From JBFMDN01 sp040753915 (lineage in GTDB: Bacteria; Desulfobacterota; Desulfomonilia; Desulfomonilales; Desulfomonilaceae): a DNA stretch of 57,036 nucleotides. The position numbers and the translations under genes are program-made. The number at the start of each line of letters is the position of its first letter. Within the stretch, counting starts at the first letter, position 1. The notes beneath the pieces were generated by a model. The model made no database searches. It was not told the DNA's origin and saw only the letters and a list, made by a program, of their open reading frames with translations. The stretch spans positions 1 through 57,036 of the forward strand of contig JBFMDN010000035.1 in assembly GCA_040753915.1 (NCBI GenBank). Reading direction: 5' to 3'. Below are positions 8,756 to 18,395 of this stretch, one piece after another.

Positions 8756-9793
8756 TCAATTCTCCAACCTCAAAGGCAGGTACGGGGTATACCCTTGCAC
8801 AATGGCCTCCTTTTGCGCCTTGGAAACGTTCCTCGCAGGTCGTCCGAAGTACGGACTAGCGAATGCCTCTCTGGAAGCTGGCACGAACACGGCTCCTTCG
8901 TCGGCCATGATCACCGGGTTCTTGAAGGGATTTGCATGGCGTGCGAGCTCCGAGCCGTGCTTTCCGAACCTGACGAAGGGGACGAAGAAGGACTCGGTAA
9001 ACGACCCGGGCTGCGGCACACAGGGGCCGAGCGTGTACATAGCTTCTACGCCCTCGCAGGAGGGGCGTGCGACCTCTCTCCAGTCGGGAACTATGTATCT
9101 ACCGTACCCGATGGACGCGTCCTTGCCGAATCCCCACTTCCCGATCCTGTGCAAGGCTTCTCGCATTCTGTAGATGTCCGTGGCTGCCTCATCGATGACC
9201 ACAAAGACGGCCAGCTCCACACCTGGAGAATACACGATGGCCTGCTGGGTGTACGGAGCGAAGGGACCGGTTCCTGTGGTGAAGGTCAGCCGGTTAATGG
9301 TGTTGTGGGCTTGCACGAACCTTGCCGAGAATGCCGGCGGACTGTAGGTGGGAACGTCCACGAGGGTCTCCGCTGGATGGCCAGCCCGGACCGATTGGAT
9401 GAGCTCCGCATCTGTAAGGAATTGCATATGTTCGGGGTTTAGCTCCAAGTCTCCGGGTACGATCATCCACCGCCGTGCCTTCTGTTCCTTGGCCTGCAGA
9501 ACGTCACAGGACAACTTGCCCCCGCTCAGACGAGAGAGCATTTCCAGCGGGAGGTCGGGTCTCTTGAAGGCATAAGACACCGTTCCGTCAGGCCCAACGA
9601 TCCTTGGGTACGCTGACGAGAAGACTGCAAAGGGCCGTTCTTCGTAATGCCGGAGTTGTTCTTCAAGACCGCCCTCCAGCAAGGACGGATCTTCCGTCGC
9701 CTGCCAGCACACCTGCCCAAAGAGAGTGTCACCTTTAAGCGGTGTTGCCACAGGGCTTATGGGCTGGAGGGATATTTCATAGAGTTTCACCAC
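8756..9793 (-). CDS. csm4: Csm4, type III-A RAMP subunit
   Basis: Csm4 sits at the 5' handle end of the crRNA, contacts Cas10 and nucleates the backbone. The 345-residue product begins KLYEISLQPISPVATPL, followed by GDTLFGQVCW, the standard Csm4 opening where a RAMP fold starts with a substrate-binding loop. A glycine-rich segment near residue 235 (GKWGFGKDASIGYGRY) is the second RAMP signature. Two consecutive GTG codons are possible starts; AGGAGG lies 5 nt before the first. It lies 16 nt after csm3. Confidence 0.92.
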   Translation of the reverse strand: MVKLYEISLQPISPVATPLKGDTLFGQVCWQATEDPSLLEGGLEEQLRHYEERPFAVFSSAYPRIVGPDGTVSYAFKRPDLPLEMLSRLSGGKLSCDVLQAKEQKARRWMIVPGDLELNPEHMQFLTDAELIQSVRAGHPAETLVDVPTYSPPAFSARFVQAHNTINRLTFTTGTGPFAPYTQQAIVYSPGVELAVFVVIDEAATDIYRMREALHRIGKWGFGKDASIGYGRYIVPDWREVARPSCEGVEAMYTLGPCVPQPGSFTESFFVPFVRFGKHGSELARHANPFKNPVIMADEGAVFVPASREAFASPYFGRPARNVSKAQKEAIVQGYTPYLPLRLEN

Positions 9794-9809
9794 GCTACCC
9801 TCCTGGCGA

Positions 9810-10502
9810 TCACGGTGTGACCTTCTCGAACTCTTCCTTCATGGCCTCGTCAATGAATTCGAAAAAGATCCTGCCGTAGCCTCTGCTGCCACTCCCTCCG
9901 AGCGAGTCCATCTCCAGGAGCTTCAGGCCCTTGAAAAGGAATTCGAGGAGATCTCCGTCTCCCTCGAACTCCTTGAGGGTGACCGAAAAGTCAAACTCAG
10001 TGCCTGCCGGGACCCGTTCGGTGAAACGTGGATCTCTCGCCGTCCCCTGGATTCTGTTGATACGGTTCTCAGACTTGACTTCGGTAAACACGCCGTTGTG
10101 TTTTGCTTCGTCTTCTCTCCATTCCCGGTTGAGAGGGCAGTCAGCGAAAGAGACTCTGGTGGGTCCCAACGACAACTCCTCGTCACTGTCTGCACCACTC
10201 GATCCGAACAGCTTGAGAATCTTCTCGCACTGGTCCTTTTCATCGCCCTTAAGCTCCCTGAGCAATCCGAGTGAAACGGGATTTCCACGAGTCCGTCCCA
10301 TGAGGCCGCTCCTTAGCTCCAAGAGTGATCTCACCTTTCCCTTAATTGATGAGCCGGGGATGTACGGATCATTGGAATGGGGATGTTTCACGACGGTATT
10401 GTCCACGCCCCCGATGCGCATTTCCATGTCACCTGAGCCGATATGCAGCCCGCTCCTGAGGATAATCTTTCCCTTAATCTCTCTTATTTCTTTCAGTCGC
10501 AT
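9810..10502 (-). CDS. csm3: Csm3, backbone RAMP and target RNA nuclease
   Basis: Csm3 forms the repeated backbone of the Csm complex and cuts target RNA every 6 nt. The 230-residue sequence shows GLHIGSGD, then GGVDNTVVKHP. The Asp of GGVD (residue 34) lines up with the catalytic Asp33 known from Streptococcus thermophilus Csm3, so cleavage should be intact. Further on are IPGSSIKGKVRSLLE and the C-terminal glycine-rich LGGSGSRGYGRI. GAGGAGG lies about 9 nt before the ATG. It is 15 nt downstream of csm2. Confidence 0.96.
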   Translation of the reverse strand: MRLKEIREIKGKIILRSGLHIGSGDMEMRIGGVDNTVVKHPHSNDPYIPGSSIKGKVRSLLELRSGLMGRTRGNPVSLGLLRELKGDEKDQCEKILKLFGSSGADSDEELSLGPTRVSFADCPLNREWREDEAKHNGVFTEVKSENRINRIQGTARDPRFTERVPAGTEFDFSVTLKEFEGDGDLLEFLFKGLKLLEMDSLGGSGSRGYGRIFFEFIDEAMKEEFEKVTP

Positions 10503-10517
10503 GGTGCCAGTCCTCCT

Positions 10518-10964
10518 CTAGCTCTTCGGCCCATGGAGCTTGTAATAGCCCATGAATGCTTCGAATAGATTCGCGAACACATCCAGGTCCCGCCGATCCT
10601 TCACTTGCCCGACACAGTCTTGGATAAACTTCGTGAAATTGTGGCTCGTTAGCTTTCGGCCTTCGGCGTAGGCCGCTTTCGCGGTCACCATGTGGACCAT
10701 CGGCAAGATGAATTCCCATTCGGCTTCTCTGACCCTCGACATTATGTTCAGTCGAATGACTTCATCGTAGAACTTCCTAATTTGGCTTGCCCTATTTCTC
10801 TCATACTGAATCTCACCACGGGCGTCCTTCACAGGGTTTCCGTGCTTATCTCTCTTCTGACCGGCTTCGGCTATGCGCTTTGCCAGACCCTCCGCAATCG
10901 CAGAGAACAGGACAGGCTCCAAGATTTGCTTTTCTCTGTCCTTCCACAGATGAATTCCAGGCAT
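10518..10964 (-). CDS. csm2: Csm2, type III-A small subunit
   Basis: This small, mainly helical protein (148 residues) forms the inner filament of the Csm complex alongside Csm3. Recognition rests on position between csm1 and csm3, size, and the basic central segment with NRASQIRKFYDEVIRL, the conserved Csm2 pattern. A ribosome site GGAGG lies 6 nt before the ATG. The csm1 stop is 10 nt upstream. Confidence 0.9.
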   Translation of the reverse strand: MPGIHLWKDREKQILEPVLFSAIAEGLAKRIAEAGQKRDKHGNPVKDARGEIQYERNRASQIRKFYDEVIRLNIMSRVREAEWEFILPMVHMVTAKAAYAEGRKLTSHNFTKFIQDCVGQVKDRRDLDVFANLFEAFMGYYKLHGPKS

Positions 10965-10973
10965 CTCATCCTC

Positions 10974-13586
10974 CTATCTGATGTCGTAGAGAAGCTCCCA
11001 CAGAGGGATTCTCAATTTGCCTGCATATTCGGTCATCCACGCTGCCATTGACCGGGAAATGCTCTCAACTGCGTGTTCGCGTTCCTCACCCTTTAGATTC
11101 TTCGCCGCGTTTCTCTCAATGGTATAGGCCAAATACGCTCGCCATTTGGTGCAGCCCATGTCCTTCAGTAGCATCAATCTCTCAGGAGCCACGATCTTCT
11201 CTCGGGCAACCATCTCGATCAAACCATTTAGCCGGTAGAGCATGGATTTGGTCACCAGCTTTCGTTCTAGCCAATCCCGCATCGTGTCTCTGACAGCAGC
11301 CAAATTCGAGAGCTCGTCCCAGTCAGCCGTTTCGCCAAACAGGGTCACCTTGTTGCGTCCGCCGTCCTTGGAGCACCTCAGCGCGTGCTCCGCGGCCTCG
11401 GCAATCTGCTCAACCGGTGTGTGCGGCTTCTCAAACGCTATGCCTGCGGAGAGATGTCCCTCAGGATTGTTGCAGACGTACTCAGCGAAGCTCGCTCTCA
11501 AGTGCCGTGCCAGATCAATCGTCCTGTTCCAGGGGCCGATGAGAAAGAGGTCATCTCCCCCCGCGAAGACCGTGTAGATTTCACGAAACCGGTCATCCGT
11601 CTTGAGCAGGTGTGGCAAGTAAAGAGAGAAGTAGAAATTGAGTTGGCGGCTCAAGGTAGCTAGTCTCGATATAGTAAAAAGCGCTCGGTTGCCTTCTGGT
11701 GCCAGTCCCCGGGACATGAGGGCCCCCAGATTGTCCACGTCGGCCTTGAGGATACCTAGGGCTGCCACTCCTTGATACTGGCGGCCGTTCTCGTCCGACG
11801 GGATCAGCGCTCTTGCGGCCATGTGATGAAAAGTCATAGGGTCCCCGACCGTCACTTCTTCTTCCGACCCTAATCGATCGGAGATTCGGTCATCATATAG
11901 GTCTTCATCGGAGTACCGTGGCACGTAACCGTTGATAAGCTTTGCTGTTGCCCTGTGAGGAATCCTTTCCCCATCCTCGATGGCAAGATCCCAGCACCTT
12001 ATTAGCCGGCCATTTCGTGCACTCTGCCTCAGATCGTCTTCTTCGTCGAAAAAGGAGATCTGATACCTCCCGAAGATCGGCTCCAAGAGACGATTTTCCC
12101 TGCTTCCGACCGGCTCGTCCGCGAGGGACACTGCCACGCGCGTCTTTTGAACAAGGTTTTTGCCCAAGAAGACGTGATCATGACATGTCCTGCAGACCGA
12201 AATCGCTTCTCGTACGATGGGGTGGTCGTCTGTGTCAAAAGCGGATGGTCGCTTTCCGCACAGGGGACAGAGGTGACGCTTTAGCTCGTTGTTGAATCCG
12301 TCCAGGTACCCGGAGATGGTGCCCCCGTGCTCGTTCAGGTCTAGCCTGCAGACCTTCTTCCTCCGCATTGCTGCCTGAACAGAATTCCACAGCTCGTAGA
12401 ACTTTCCTTGAGTGAAATCCTCGCCCGAGGCCTGCACGACAGCCATTCCTATAGAGTTCTCGCCGTGCGACACGTCCTTGAGCCACCTGTTGGTCAACTT
12501 CTCGACTGACTCCACTGCCTGCAGCGCACTGGCGGTGTTGGGAGCCACAATGGTGAACTTTCCGGCTGCATTGAGAACCACCGAGGAAAAGGGCAACCCG
12601 ATCTCGCGGCAAATCATGTCGGCAGTAAGCTCGGAAAAGAGGGACACGGCAAAGGATCTGCCACGGAGAAGCTTTGAGCGGTACTTTCTTGTGTCGCCGT
12701 GGCTGCTAAAGATGAAATCCTGGATTCCAAAGAAGTCGCCCATGATGACAAGGAACTTCGGCTCATGATCATTGCGTAAGGCCTCGACAGTCAGCGTATC
12801 GTGATCACGGTGGTAAACATACATTGCCACCGCCAGTGCTGCTGTGGTCCTGCAATGATCATATAAGGACACGTCGGGCACAACATCGCCGCCCCTCGCC
12901 GCTGGCACACAGGACGCAAAGGACATCATCAGGCTGTCAAAATGCTCAAACCAGAGCGCCACGTTGTCCCGTACATGGAGAAGCTTCTTCAGCGAATCGC
13001 AAAACCTCACAAACAGAGATTGGTATTCTTCCTTTGCCTCCTCGTTTGATGCAGGCACGATCTCCGATTCAAGTCCGGGAAAGATCGATCGTGCCGACAC
13101 CTCGGCTAACCGGTAGCAGTAGCTGTGCTTGGCCTGACGAGTCTTGCCTGGAACATCCTTTAGGGTCAGACGTTCGAGGACAGGATAAAGTCTGGTTTTG
13201 CGGTAATCCCTCCAGTGAATGTCGCTCCGATTCCCCTCTTCGAAACGATTTCGATCCCAGCCGCTGCTCAATCTGTCAGCAGTCGCGATAACCCACTGCA
13301 TAGGGGTCTCTGGCTTGTGGTGGGCAGCAGCCAGATTGATGAATACGTCGCCGACGCCCCATTCGCGTCGATTGAGCTGCGGCGGCAGGAATTCTGCCAT
13401 CTTCTCGATAAAGGCGGCGGTCCATAATGCATGCACGTGAGTCGGTCTGCCGTCACGCTTTGGCTGGTAGAGATCCTCGTTGCTTTTCACGAACTCGGAA
13501 TCAACACCAAGAACTGATTTATCGACCAGTTTGCCGGTGTCGTGCGTGAAAGCTGCTAAAGCGACCTTCAATACTGTCTCATCCAT
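10974..13586 (-). CDS. csm1: Cas10/Csm1, HD-nuclease and cyclic oligoadenylate synthase
   Basis: This is the large subunit of the type III-A complex. On target RNA binding it cuts ssDNA with its HD domain and makes cyclic oligoadenylate with its second Palm domain. The N-terminus has AAFTHDTGKLVD (HD at residues 14-15). A zinc-type cluster, CPLCGK followed by CRTCHDH, lies near residues 435-475. The synthase motif is intact in YTVFAGGDDLFLIG, near residue 660. At 870 residues it is full length. The sequence therefore predicts both DNase and signalling activity, consistent with the csx1 gene downstream. It is the first gene of the cas operon; GAGAGG precedes the ATG. Confidence 0.97.
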   Translation of the reverse strand: MDETVLKVALAAFTHDTGKLVDKSVLGVDSEFVKSNEDLYQPKRDGRPTHVHALWTAAFIEKMAEFLPPQLNRREWGVGDVFINLAAAHHKPETPMQWVIATADRLSSGWDRNRFEEGNRSDIHWRDYRKTRLYPVLERLTLKDVPGKTRQAKHSYCYRLAEVSARSIFPGLESEIVPASNEEAKEEYQSLFVRFCDSLKKLLHVRDNVALWFEHFDSLMMSFASCVPAARGGDVVPDVSLYDHCRTTAALAVAMYVYHRDHDTLTVEALRNDHEPKFLVIMGDFFGIQDFIFSSHGDTRKYRSKLLRGRSFAVSLFSELTADMICREIGLPFSSVVLNAAGKFTIVAPNTASALQAVESVEKLTNRWLKDVSHGENSIGMAVVQASGEDFTQGKFYELWNSVQAAMRRKKVCRLDLNEHGGTISGYLDGFNNELKRHLCPLCGKRPSAFDTDDHPIVREAISVCRTCHDHVFLGKNLVQKTRVAVSLADEPVGSRENRLLEPIFGRYQISFFDEEDDLRQSARNGRLIRCWDLAIEDGERIPHRATAKLINGYVPRYSDEDLYDDRISDRLGSEEEVTVGDPMTFHHMAARALIPSDENGRQYQGVAALGILKADVDNLGALMSRGLAPEGNRALFTISRLATLSRQLNFYFSLYLPHLLKTDDRFREIYTVFAGGDDLFLIGPWNRTIDLARHLRASFAEYVCNNPEGHLSAGIAFEKPHTPVEQIAEAAEHALRCSKDGGRNKVTLFGETADWDELSNLAAVRDTMRDWLERKLVTKSMLYRLNGLIEMVAREKIVAPERLMLLKDMGCTKWRAYLAYTIERNAAKNLKGEEREHAVESISRSMAAWMTEYAGKLRIPLWELLYDIR

Positions 13587-13831
13587 GGTGACCTCTCAAG
13601 CTGTATTACAAGGGTGGAACCCCGTGGCTAATCAAGGTGCTCTCCTTCAGAGCTCCAGTCCCCTAGTGCGCCTTGACGGGATACGCAACCTCATTTGCGA
13701 AATGCCATGCTCCGACAGCGACAGATGGATCACACTTCGCCCCGAATGTTCTTGCCTGAGGGGCTGCCCTGTCTTCTCCACAACCGAAGACGCCGGATTG
13801 TCCGGCTAACCCAGTCCCGCAATTATCCCCC

Positions 13832-14200
13832 TCATTCCCCAAACCATTCCAGCATCTTTGCGTCTGCCTTTTCCCGTGCGCTCTGAGGAATGTTCATTTC
13901 CAGAGCCGCTATGGCTGCAGCCAAGACGGTCAAATCGTCGGTGAGCCCGATGGCTGGAATGAAGTCCGGGATTGCATCCAACGGAAATATGAAATAGCCC
14001 AGGGCCCCTATGATGACGGTCTTTGCCCACGTCGGCACATTGGGCTCCTGCAGAGTGTAGTAGAGTGTCAACGCATGCCGGAGGCCGCCTTTTCCCAGCT
14101 TCTTTGCGTGGCTCTTGAGGCGAGACCAGAAGTCGCTTTCAGAATAGTGCTTCTGGAATCCGCCGTACTTGTTGGTGAAATCCTCGCTATCTGATGACAT
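13832..14200 (-). CDS. YkvA/DUF1232 family small membrane protein
   Basis: The 122-residue product has the DUF1232 core: KTVIIGALGYFIFPLD, IPDFIPAIGLTDDLTVL, and a C-terminal helix. This family is small and membrane-associated with no settled function. I placed the start at the ATG of MSSDSEDF, with GGAG 8 nt upstream, rather than at a farther upstream frame that lacks a ribosome site. It is upstream of and on the same strand as cas10, but 245 nt away, so probably unrelated to CRISPR. Confidence 0.85.
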   Translation of the reverse strand: MSSDSEDFTNKYGGFQKHYSESDFWSRLKSHAKKLGKGGLRHALTLYYTLQEPNVPTWAKTVIIGALGYFIFPLDAIPDFIPAIGLTDDLTVLAAAIAALEMNIPQSAREKADAKMLEWFGE

Positions 14201-14488
14201 GTAATTTCTCCTTTGCCGCGGGGGATCGGATCTTGCCTGCGGACAGGATCTCGCTCCCCGATTTTCGGATGGTTGGACCCAGTATAGGAGGGTCATATGA
14301 CAGATGAGGTCAGACGTTGCAGAATTTTTTCGTCAAGGAGATCTTTTTCCCCCTGGCGAGGGCCCGCGCTTCAGCAGTCCGTGCCTCTTCATCCTGATTG
14401 GCAACCGGACCGTGCCGCGGTATAGTACCGGGCAGCGGGCCTGAATAGCTGACCGCAGTCTACAACAGCAGCGCAGAGGGAGTAAAGC

Positions 14489-14803
14489 ATGATTACAGCG
14501 TTTGTTCAATTCAAGCTTCCCCAACCGGTAACGCGAGACAAAGCACGGGAAATCTATTCGAGCACGGCACCAAGATACAGAGACGTCCCTGGACTTGTTC
14601 GCAAGTATTATATCCTCTCGGCTGATGGAGCCACGGCGGGAGGCGTGTACCTGTGGAAATCCCGTGAGGACGCTGAACGACTCTATACGGAGGAGTGGAG
14701 AAAATTCGTTGCGGATAAATATGGCTCAGAGCCGTCTGTGGAGTATTTCGCCACGCCGGTGCTTGTTGACAATCTGATCGGTGAGATCATTTCGGAAGAC
14801 TGA
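14489..14803 (+). CDS. YdhR-like dimeric alpha/beta barrel protein
   Basis: The 104-residue product starts MITAFVQFKLPQPVTRDKA and continues with FxxSAPRY-like and YYILSADGATAGGVYLWKS segments. This matches the small ferredoxin-like dimeric barrel family (YdhR, putative mono-oxygenase), whose exact substrate is generally unknown. GGGAG lies 8 nt upstream of the ATG. It is a single gene with a mobile palindrome immediately downstream. Confidence 0.75.
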   Translation: MITAFVQFKLPQPVTRDKAREIYSSTAPRYRDVPGLVRKYYILSADGATAGGVYLWKSREDAERLYTEEWRKFVADKYGSEPSVEYFATPVLVDNLIGEIISED

Positions 14804-14817
14804 CCTGCGACATCCAA

Positions 14818-14840
14818 GGGGTCAGGTCTTGTTTCTTGAC
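14818..14840 (+). repeat. Solo half of a mobile palindromic element
   Basis: This 23-bp segment opens with GGGGTCAGGTCTTGTTTC. The same sequence forms the left ends of the two complete elements at 47316-47441 and 49584-49710. Here no matching inverted right end follows, so it is a half element or a decayed copy. Confidence 0.75.
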
Positions 14841-15014
14841 TTGCCGCTTCCACCCCGAACTATCCAGGAGAACCGAAGGGCAAGGATTGTCCAGAGGGTG
14901 TGTGGCAATCGATGCCCTAACTGGAGTCAGGAGAATGTACGGGGAAAGCTCGAGCAGGTAATAGGATGGCAGTCTATCCTCCTGTTCGAGCCTCTTGCCC
15001 TATTCGTCACATTG

Positions 15015-16328
15015 TCACCTCATCAGGCTCGGCAGCCAAAGAATCAGCGAAGGGAACATCAACAGCAAAATGACCATTGCCATATTTACAAAGAAGAATG
15101 GTACGCACCCTCTATAGAGTGTCCCCATTGTTACATCTTCAGGCGCGATCGTTTTGAGATAGAACGCTGAATATGCAAAGGGCGGGGTCATGTTCGAGAT
15201 TTCCAGCGTGGAGCAAAACAGTATCGCAAAGTAGAGCGGGTCCACACCCACGGTAGTGATCAAGGGGCCAAATATGGGTACCAAAATGAAGATCAAGGCG
15301 ATCCAGTCCATGACGAATCCCAAGAGCCACACGATGAGGAGCATAATGATGATTGTCCCGAGCTGGCCGAACTGAAAGCCCAGTATGATTTTTCTCAGGG
15401 CCACATCCCCACCCATAGATATGAAAACACCTGTGAAAAGCTGGCCTCCGAGACATATCATGAGAACCGCGGTCGTGATCTTTAGTGTGGAGGTAGTGGC
15501 CCTGGTAAGGACATCCAGGTTCATCCTGCCTGCCAGGACGATCAGGCCCAGAGCGCCCAGGACGCCCATGGCTCCTGCCTCGGAAGGGCCCACGAGACCA
15601 AAGAAGATGGATCCCATGACTGCCAGGATGAGAACAACAGGAGGGACAAGAGACTTTCCAACCAGGTTGGCAAGCTCTTTTCCTCTGATTCTCTCATTTT
15701 GTTGAATGGGCTTGCCTATGCTAGGATCGACGATTGCCCAAATGTATACAAAGGCCATGTACATAAGGCCGAGCAGCACGCCAGGGATTGCCGAGGCTAT
15801 ATAGAGCTGAGAAATGGATACGCCTGCAGCGCAGCCGTAAAGGATCAGCATGATACTCGGCGGAATCATGACTCCCAAACCGCCCCCCACCATGATGCTG
15901 CCAGTAGCGAGCGCCTTATTGTAACCGCGGGAGAGCATTGACGGCAAAGCGAGCAATCCTATGAGAATCACGCCAGCTCCCACGATCCCTGTGCAGGCGC
16001 CGAAAATGATCGCCATTCCTATTGTGGCCAGCGCCAGACCTCCCCTCACCGGACCGAGCAACTGGTAAAATGCGTCATAGAGCTTCTCAGCTACACCCGC
16101 ATGCTCCATAAGAGCACCCATGTAAATGAACAAGGGTGCAGCCACGAAGGGGTAGTTGCTCATCATCCCGAAGGCCTGGACCGGATACATGGGAAGAACC
16201 CGTTCGCCCATGAAGATAAGTCCAAAAATCAGGGGGATTGCAGAAAGTGCAATAGCCACGTGCACCCCGATGACGATTGCGAAAACGATCGTTCCCAGCA
16301 TGATTAGGGCGTAAGTCTCAGCTCCCAT
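15015..16328 (-). CDS. dctM: TRAP transporter large permease DctM
   Basis: The 437-residue protein has about 12 hydrophobic segments and the DctM signatures FVAAPLFIYMGALME, GGGLGVMIPPSIMLILYG and GFVMDWIALIFILVPIF. It would move an organic acid into the cytoplasm using a sodium or proton gradient, with the DctQ and DctP proteins encoded just upstream. AAGGAG precedes the ATG. It is the last gene of the cluster 15015-22961. The likely cargo is the substrate of the UxaA and aconitase X enzymes in the same run. Confidence 0.95.
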   Translation of the reverse strand: MGAETYALIMLGTIVFAIVIGVHVAIALSAIPLIFGLIFMGERVLPMYPVQAFGMMSNYPFVAAPLFIYMGALMEHAGVAEKLYDAFYQLLGPVRGGLALATIGMAIIFGACTGIVGAGVILIGLLALPSMLSRGYNKALATGSIMVGGGLGVMIPPSIMLILYGCAAGVSISQLYIASAIPGVLLGLMYMAFVYIWAIVDPSIGKPIQQNERIRGKELANLVGKSLVPPVVLILAVMGSIFFGLVGPSEAGAMGVLGALGLIVLAGRMNLDVLTRATTSTLKITTAVLMICLGGQLFTGVFISMGGDVALRKIILGFQFGQLGTIIIMLLIVWLLGFVMDWIALIFILVPIFGPLITTVGVDPLYFAILFCSTLEISNMTPPFAYSAFYLKTIAPEDVTMGTLYRGCVPFFFVNMAMVILLLMFPSLILWLPSLMR

Positions 16329-16421
16329 TGTCGTTTCTCCTTGTGCAGGTCAACCAAGATAGCAAGCCAATCGGAATAGGAACGGATGCTCCCCTCAGCT
16401 TGTCGGAAGTGAGAGTCCGGA

Positions 16422-16970
16422 TCACGCCACTTTCCCCACATCCCCGGGCACGGGGATCTTGTCGATCTTCTGTTCTGGAGCGGCAAATAGTGACCGTAAG
16501 AGCCGGATAAAATCTGCGAGCCCCTGCAGAAAGAACAAGAAGAACGCAACAGGAATAACGAATCTCCAGTGGTACACTGGTTCACCCCATTGGCTGGTAT
16601 TGCTTATTTCTTCGGCAATCCACGCACTATAAGCAATTTTGGTTCCCCACCACACCATCACTGCGGCAAAAGGTACAAAGAAGCAGAGGAAAAAGACGAT
16701 GTCCAGCAATGTCCGCACGCGGTCGGGAAGCATGTTGAAAATTACGTCAACCCTGATGTGTCCCTTCTGCTGCTGAATAAACGCCGCGCCCATAAGGAAC
16801 ATGGTGGAAGAAATCATCATTGCCAGATCAAAGGCCCATATCGTGGGTCGATTGAATACGTATCGTGCGATTATCTCATACAGGACAACGAGGCTGAGGA
16901 GCATGGCCAGCCAACGCACGATCTTTCCGCTCCAGATACTTATGCCGTCGATTATGTTCAGGAGCTTCAT
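16422..16970 (-). CDS. dctQ: TRAP transporter small permease DctQ
   Basis: The 182-residue product, starting MKLLNIIDGISIWSGKIVRW, has four membrane segments and the family pattern VVLYEIIARYVFNRPTIWA. The start at 16970 has AAGGA upstream; a longer frame starting at 17156 lacks one and runs to the end of dctP. It partners with the DctM protein encoded downstream. Confidence 0.92.
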   Translation of the reverse strand: MKLLNIIDGISIWSGKIVRWLAMLLSLVVLYEIIARYVFNRPTIWAFDLAMMISSTMFLMGAAFIQQQKGHIRVDVIFNMLPDRVRTLLDIVFFLCFFVPFAAVMVWWGTKIAYSAWIAEEISNTSQWGEPVYHWRFVIPVAFFLFFLQGLADFIRLLRSLFAAPEQKIDKIPVPGDVGKVA

Positions 16971-17152
16971 TTGTCGTTCCTTTCCCGGAGCTCGACAGGG
17001 ATGGAGGGTACTCCGTACGAATGGGAAGCGCCCCACCACTTTGGCAGCGGACCGGGCGGGGAGGAACCCCGCTTCTACGGTCCGCAGGTGGGAACAGATC
17101 GGGGAGTCAGGCCCAGCCGTATATCCGGTGATCGCTTGCTCGAAATCCGGTA

Positions 17153-18268
17153 TCAAGCATCGCCCTTTACCAAGCCCACATGATCTCCGGTCATGTTGAA
17201 GTAATCAATCCACTTGCCGTATTTCCCATAGTCCTGCTTGAACTTGGCCCATGATGCGAGAATTCGCGCAAGGTCTTTGTCGGACTTTGCTTTCTCGTAG
17301 TAGTAATCGGCCGAAGCCTCGTCTACGGCCTTGGTCACTTCTGGCGGAAGCATCAGGATTTCTGACTTCTTCTCCTCCACAGCCTTTTTCAGAGTCAAAG
17401 TATCCTGCTCGATGCCCCAAGCCAGTGAACGGAGCGTAGCGTCTCTGCTTGCCTTTTCGATTGCTTTCTTGATCTCTGGAGGAAGCTTGTTCCACTTGTC
17501 CAAATTGATCGCCCAAATGTTGATCGGTGAAGTACTCTTTGTTGGGTGCATGTAGAGATACTTGGTAACATCACAGAAACCCACGGGATAAGTACAGTTG
17601 ATGCTAGAGTACTCCATAGCATCTATCACCTTTCTCTCCATTGCCGGGACCATTTCTCCTTCCGGGAGAACTACCACCGACGTACCGAATTTCGTGAGAA
17701 CCTCGCCTCTGACTCCTGCAGCACGCATCTTCAGGCCCTTGAGGTCATCTATCGTGTTGATCTTCTTGTTGGAATACAACCAGATTTCCGCCGTTATCGC
17801 GACCATGAAGAGCGGATGCGAATTGTATTTCCTATGGAAGATGTCCTCGAGGATCTCCTTGCCTCCGCCGTTGTAATACCAGATGATCTTTTCGATGGGG
17901 CTCTGAGCGCCCGGCGCGTCACAGAACCATTGAGCGGCGTAAGCCTTGGATTTTGCGAGGCATGGACAGCCTTGACCGAAATCGATTATGCCTTGACCCG
18001 TGGCGTCAAAGACCTGGCCAGCGGGCACCATTTCGCCGGCCTGATGGAACTGGATCTTGACCCGGCCATTGGTGTACTTTGTGATTATATCCCCGAAATC
18101 TTCGCCCAGCTCGTAGAGCCTGTTGGCTCGGGAACAGAAAGCCTGCCCTTTCCAGGTCCAGGTCTCTTCAGCGGCTTCGGCCTTGGAGATCCCTTGGGTA
18201 GCAACTAAAGCCGGTGCGGTTACCAGAGCGGCTCCAACTGTTGCACAAAACTTTCTCCTGCTTTCCAT
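17153..18268 (-). CDS. dctP: TRAP transporter solute-binding protein DctP, Tat exported
   Basis: This is the periplasmic binding protein of the TRAP system. The N-terminus MESRRKFCATVGAAL carries a twin-arginine motif (SRRKF), a hydrophobic stretch and an A-x-A site (SKAEAAEE), so export is predicted through Tat, as for many TRAP binding proteins. Further on are LKGLKMRAAGVRGEVL and the SINCTYPVGFCDVTKYL segment of the mannitol/chloroaromatic-type DctP group. I prefer ATG 18268, with AAAGG 8 nt upstream, over a GTG nine nt earlier. Confidence 0.92.
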   Translation of the reverse strand: MESRRKFCATVGAALVTAPALVATQGISKAEAAEETWTWKGQAFCSRANRLYELGEDFGDIITKYTNGRVKIQFHQAGEMVPAGQVFDATGQGIIDFGQGCPCLAKSKAYAAQWFCDAPGAQSPIEKIIWYYNGGGKEILEDIFHRKYNSHPLFMVAITAEIWLYSNKKINTIDDLKGLKMRAAGVRGEVLTKFGTSVVVLPEGEMVPAMERKVIDAMEYSSINCTYPVGFCDVTKYLYMHPTKSTSPINIWAINLDKWNKLPPEIKKAIEKASRDATLRSLAWGIEQDTLTLKKAVEEKKSEILMLPPEVTKAVDEASADYYYEKAKSDKDLARILASWAKFKQDYGKYGKWIDYFNMTGDHVGLVKGDA

Positions 18269-18395
18269 CTTCGTCACCTTTCCTTAAGCTTTCCAGTAGC
18301 CGATGACTGCGAAAAGCCACTGTACGGTGGCGTTTATCGGGTATTCTGGGGACCGTGGAGCAAAAATCGCCCACGATCAAATGCTATTGCCGTGT

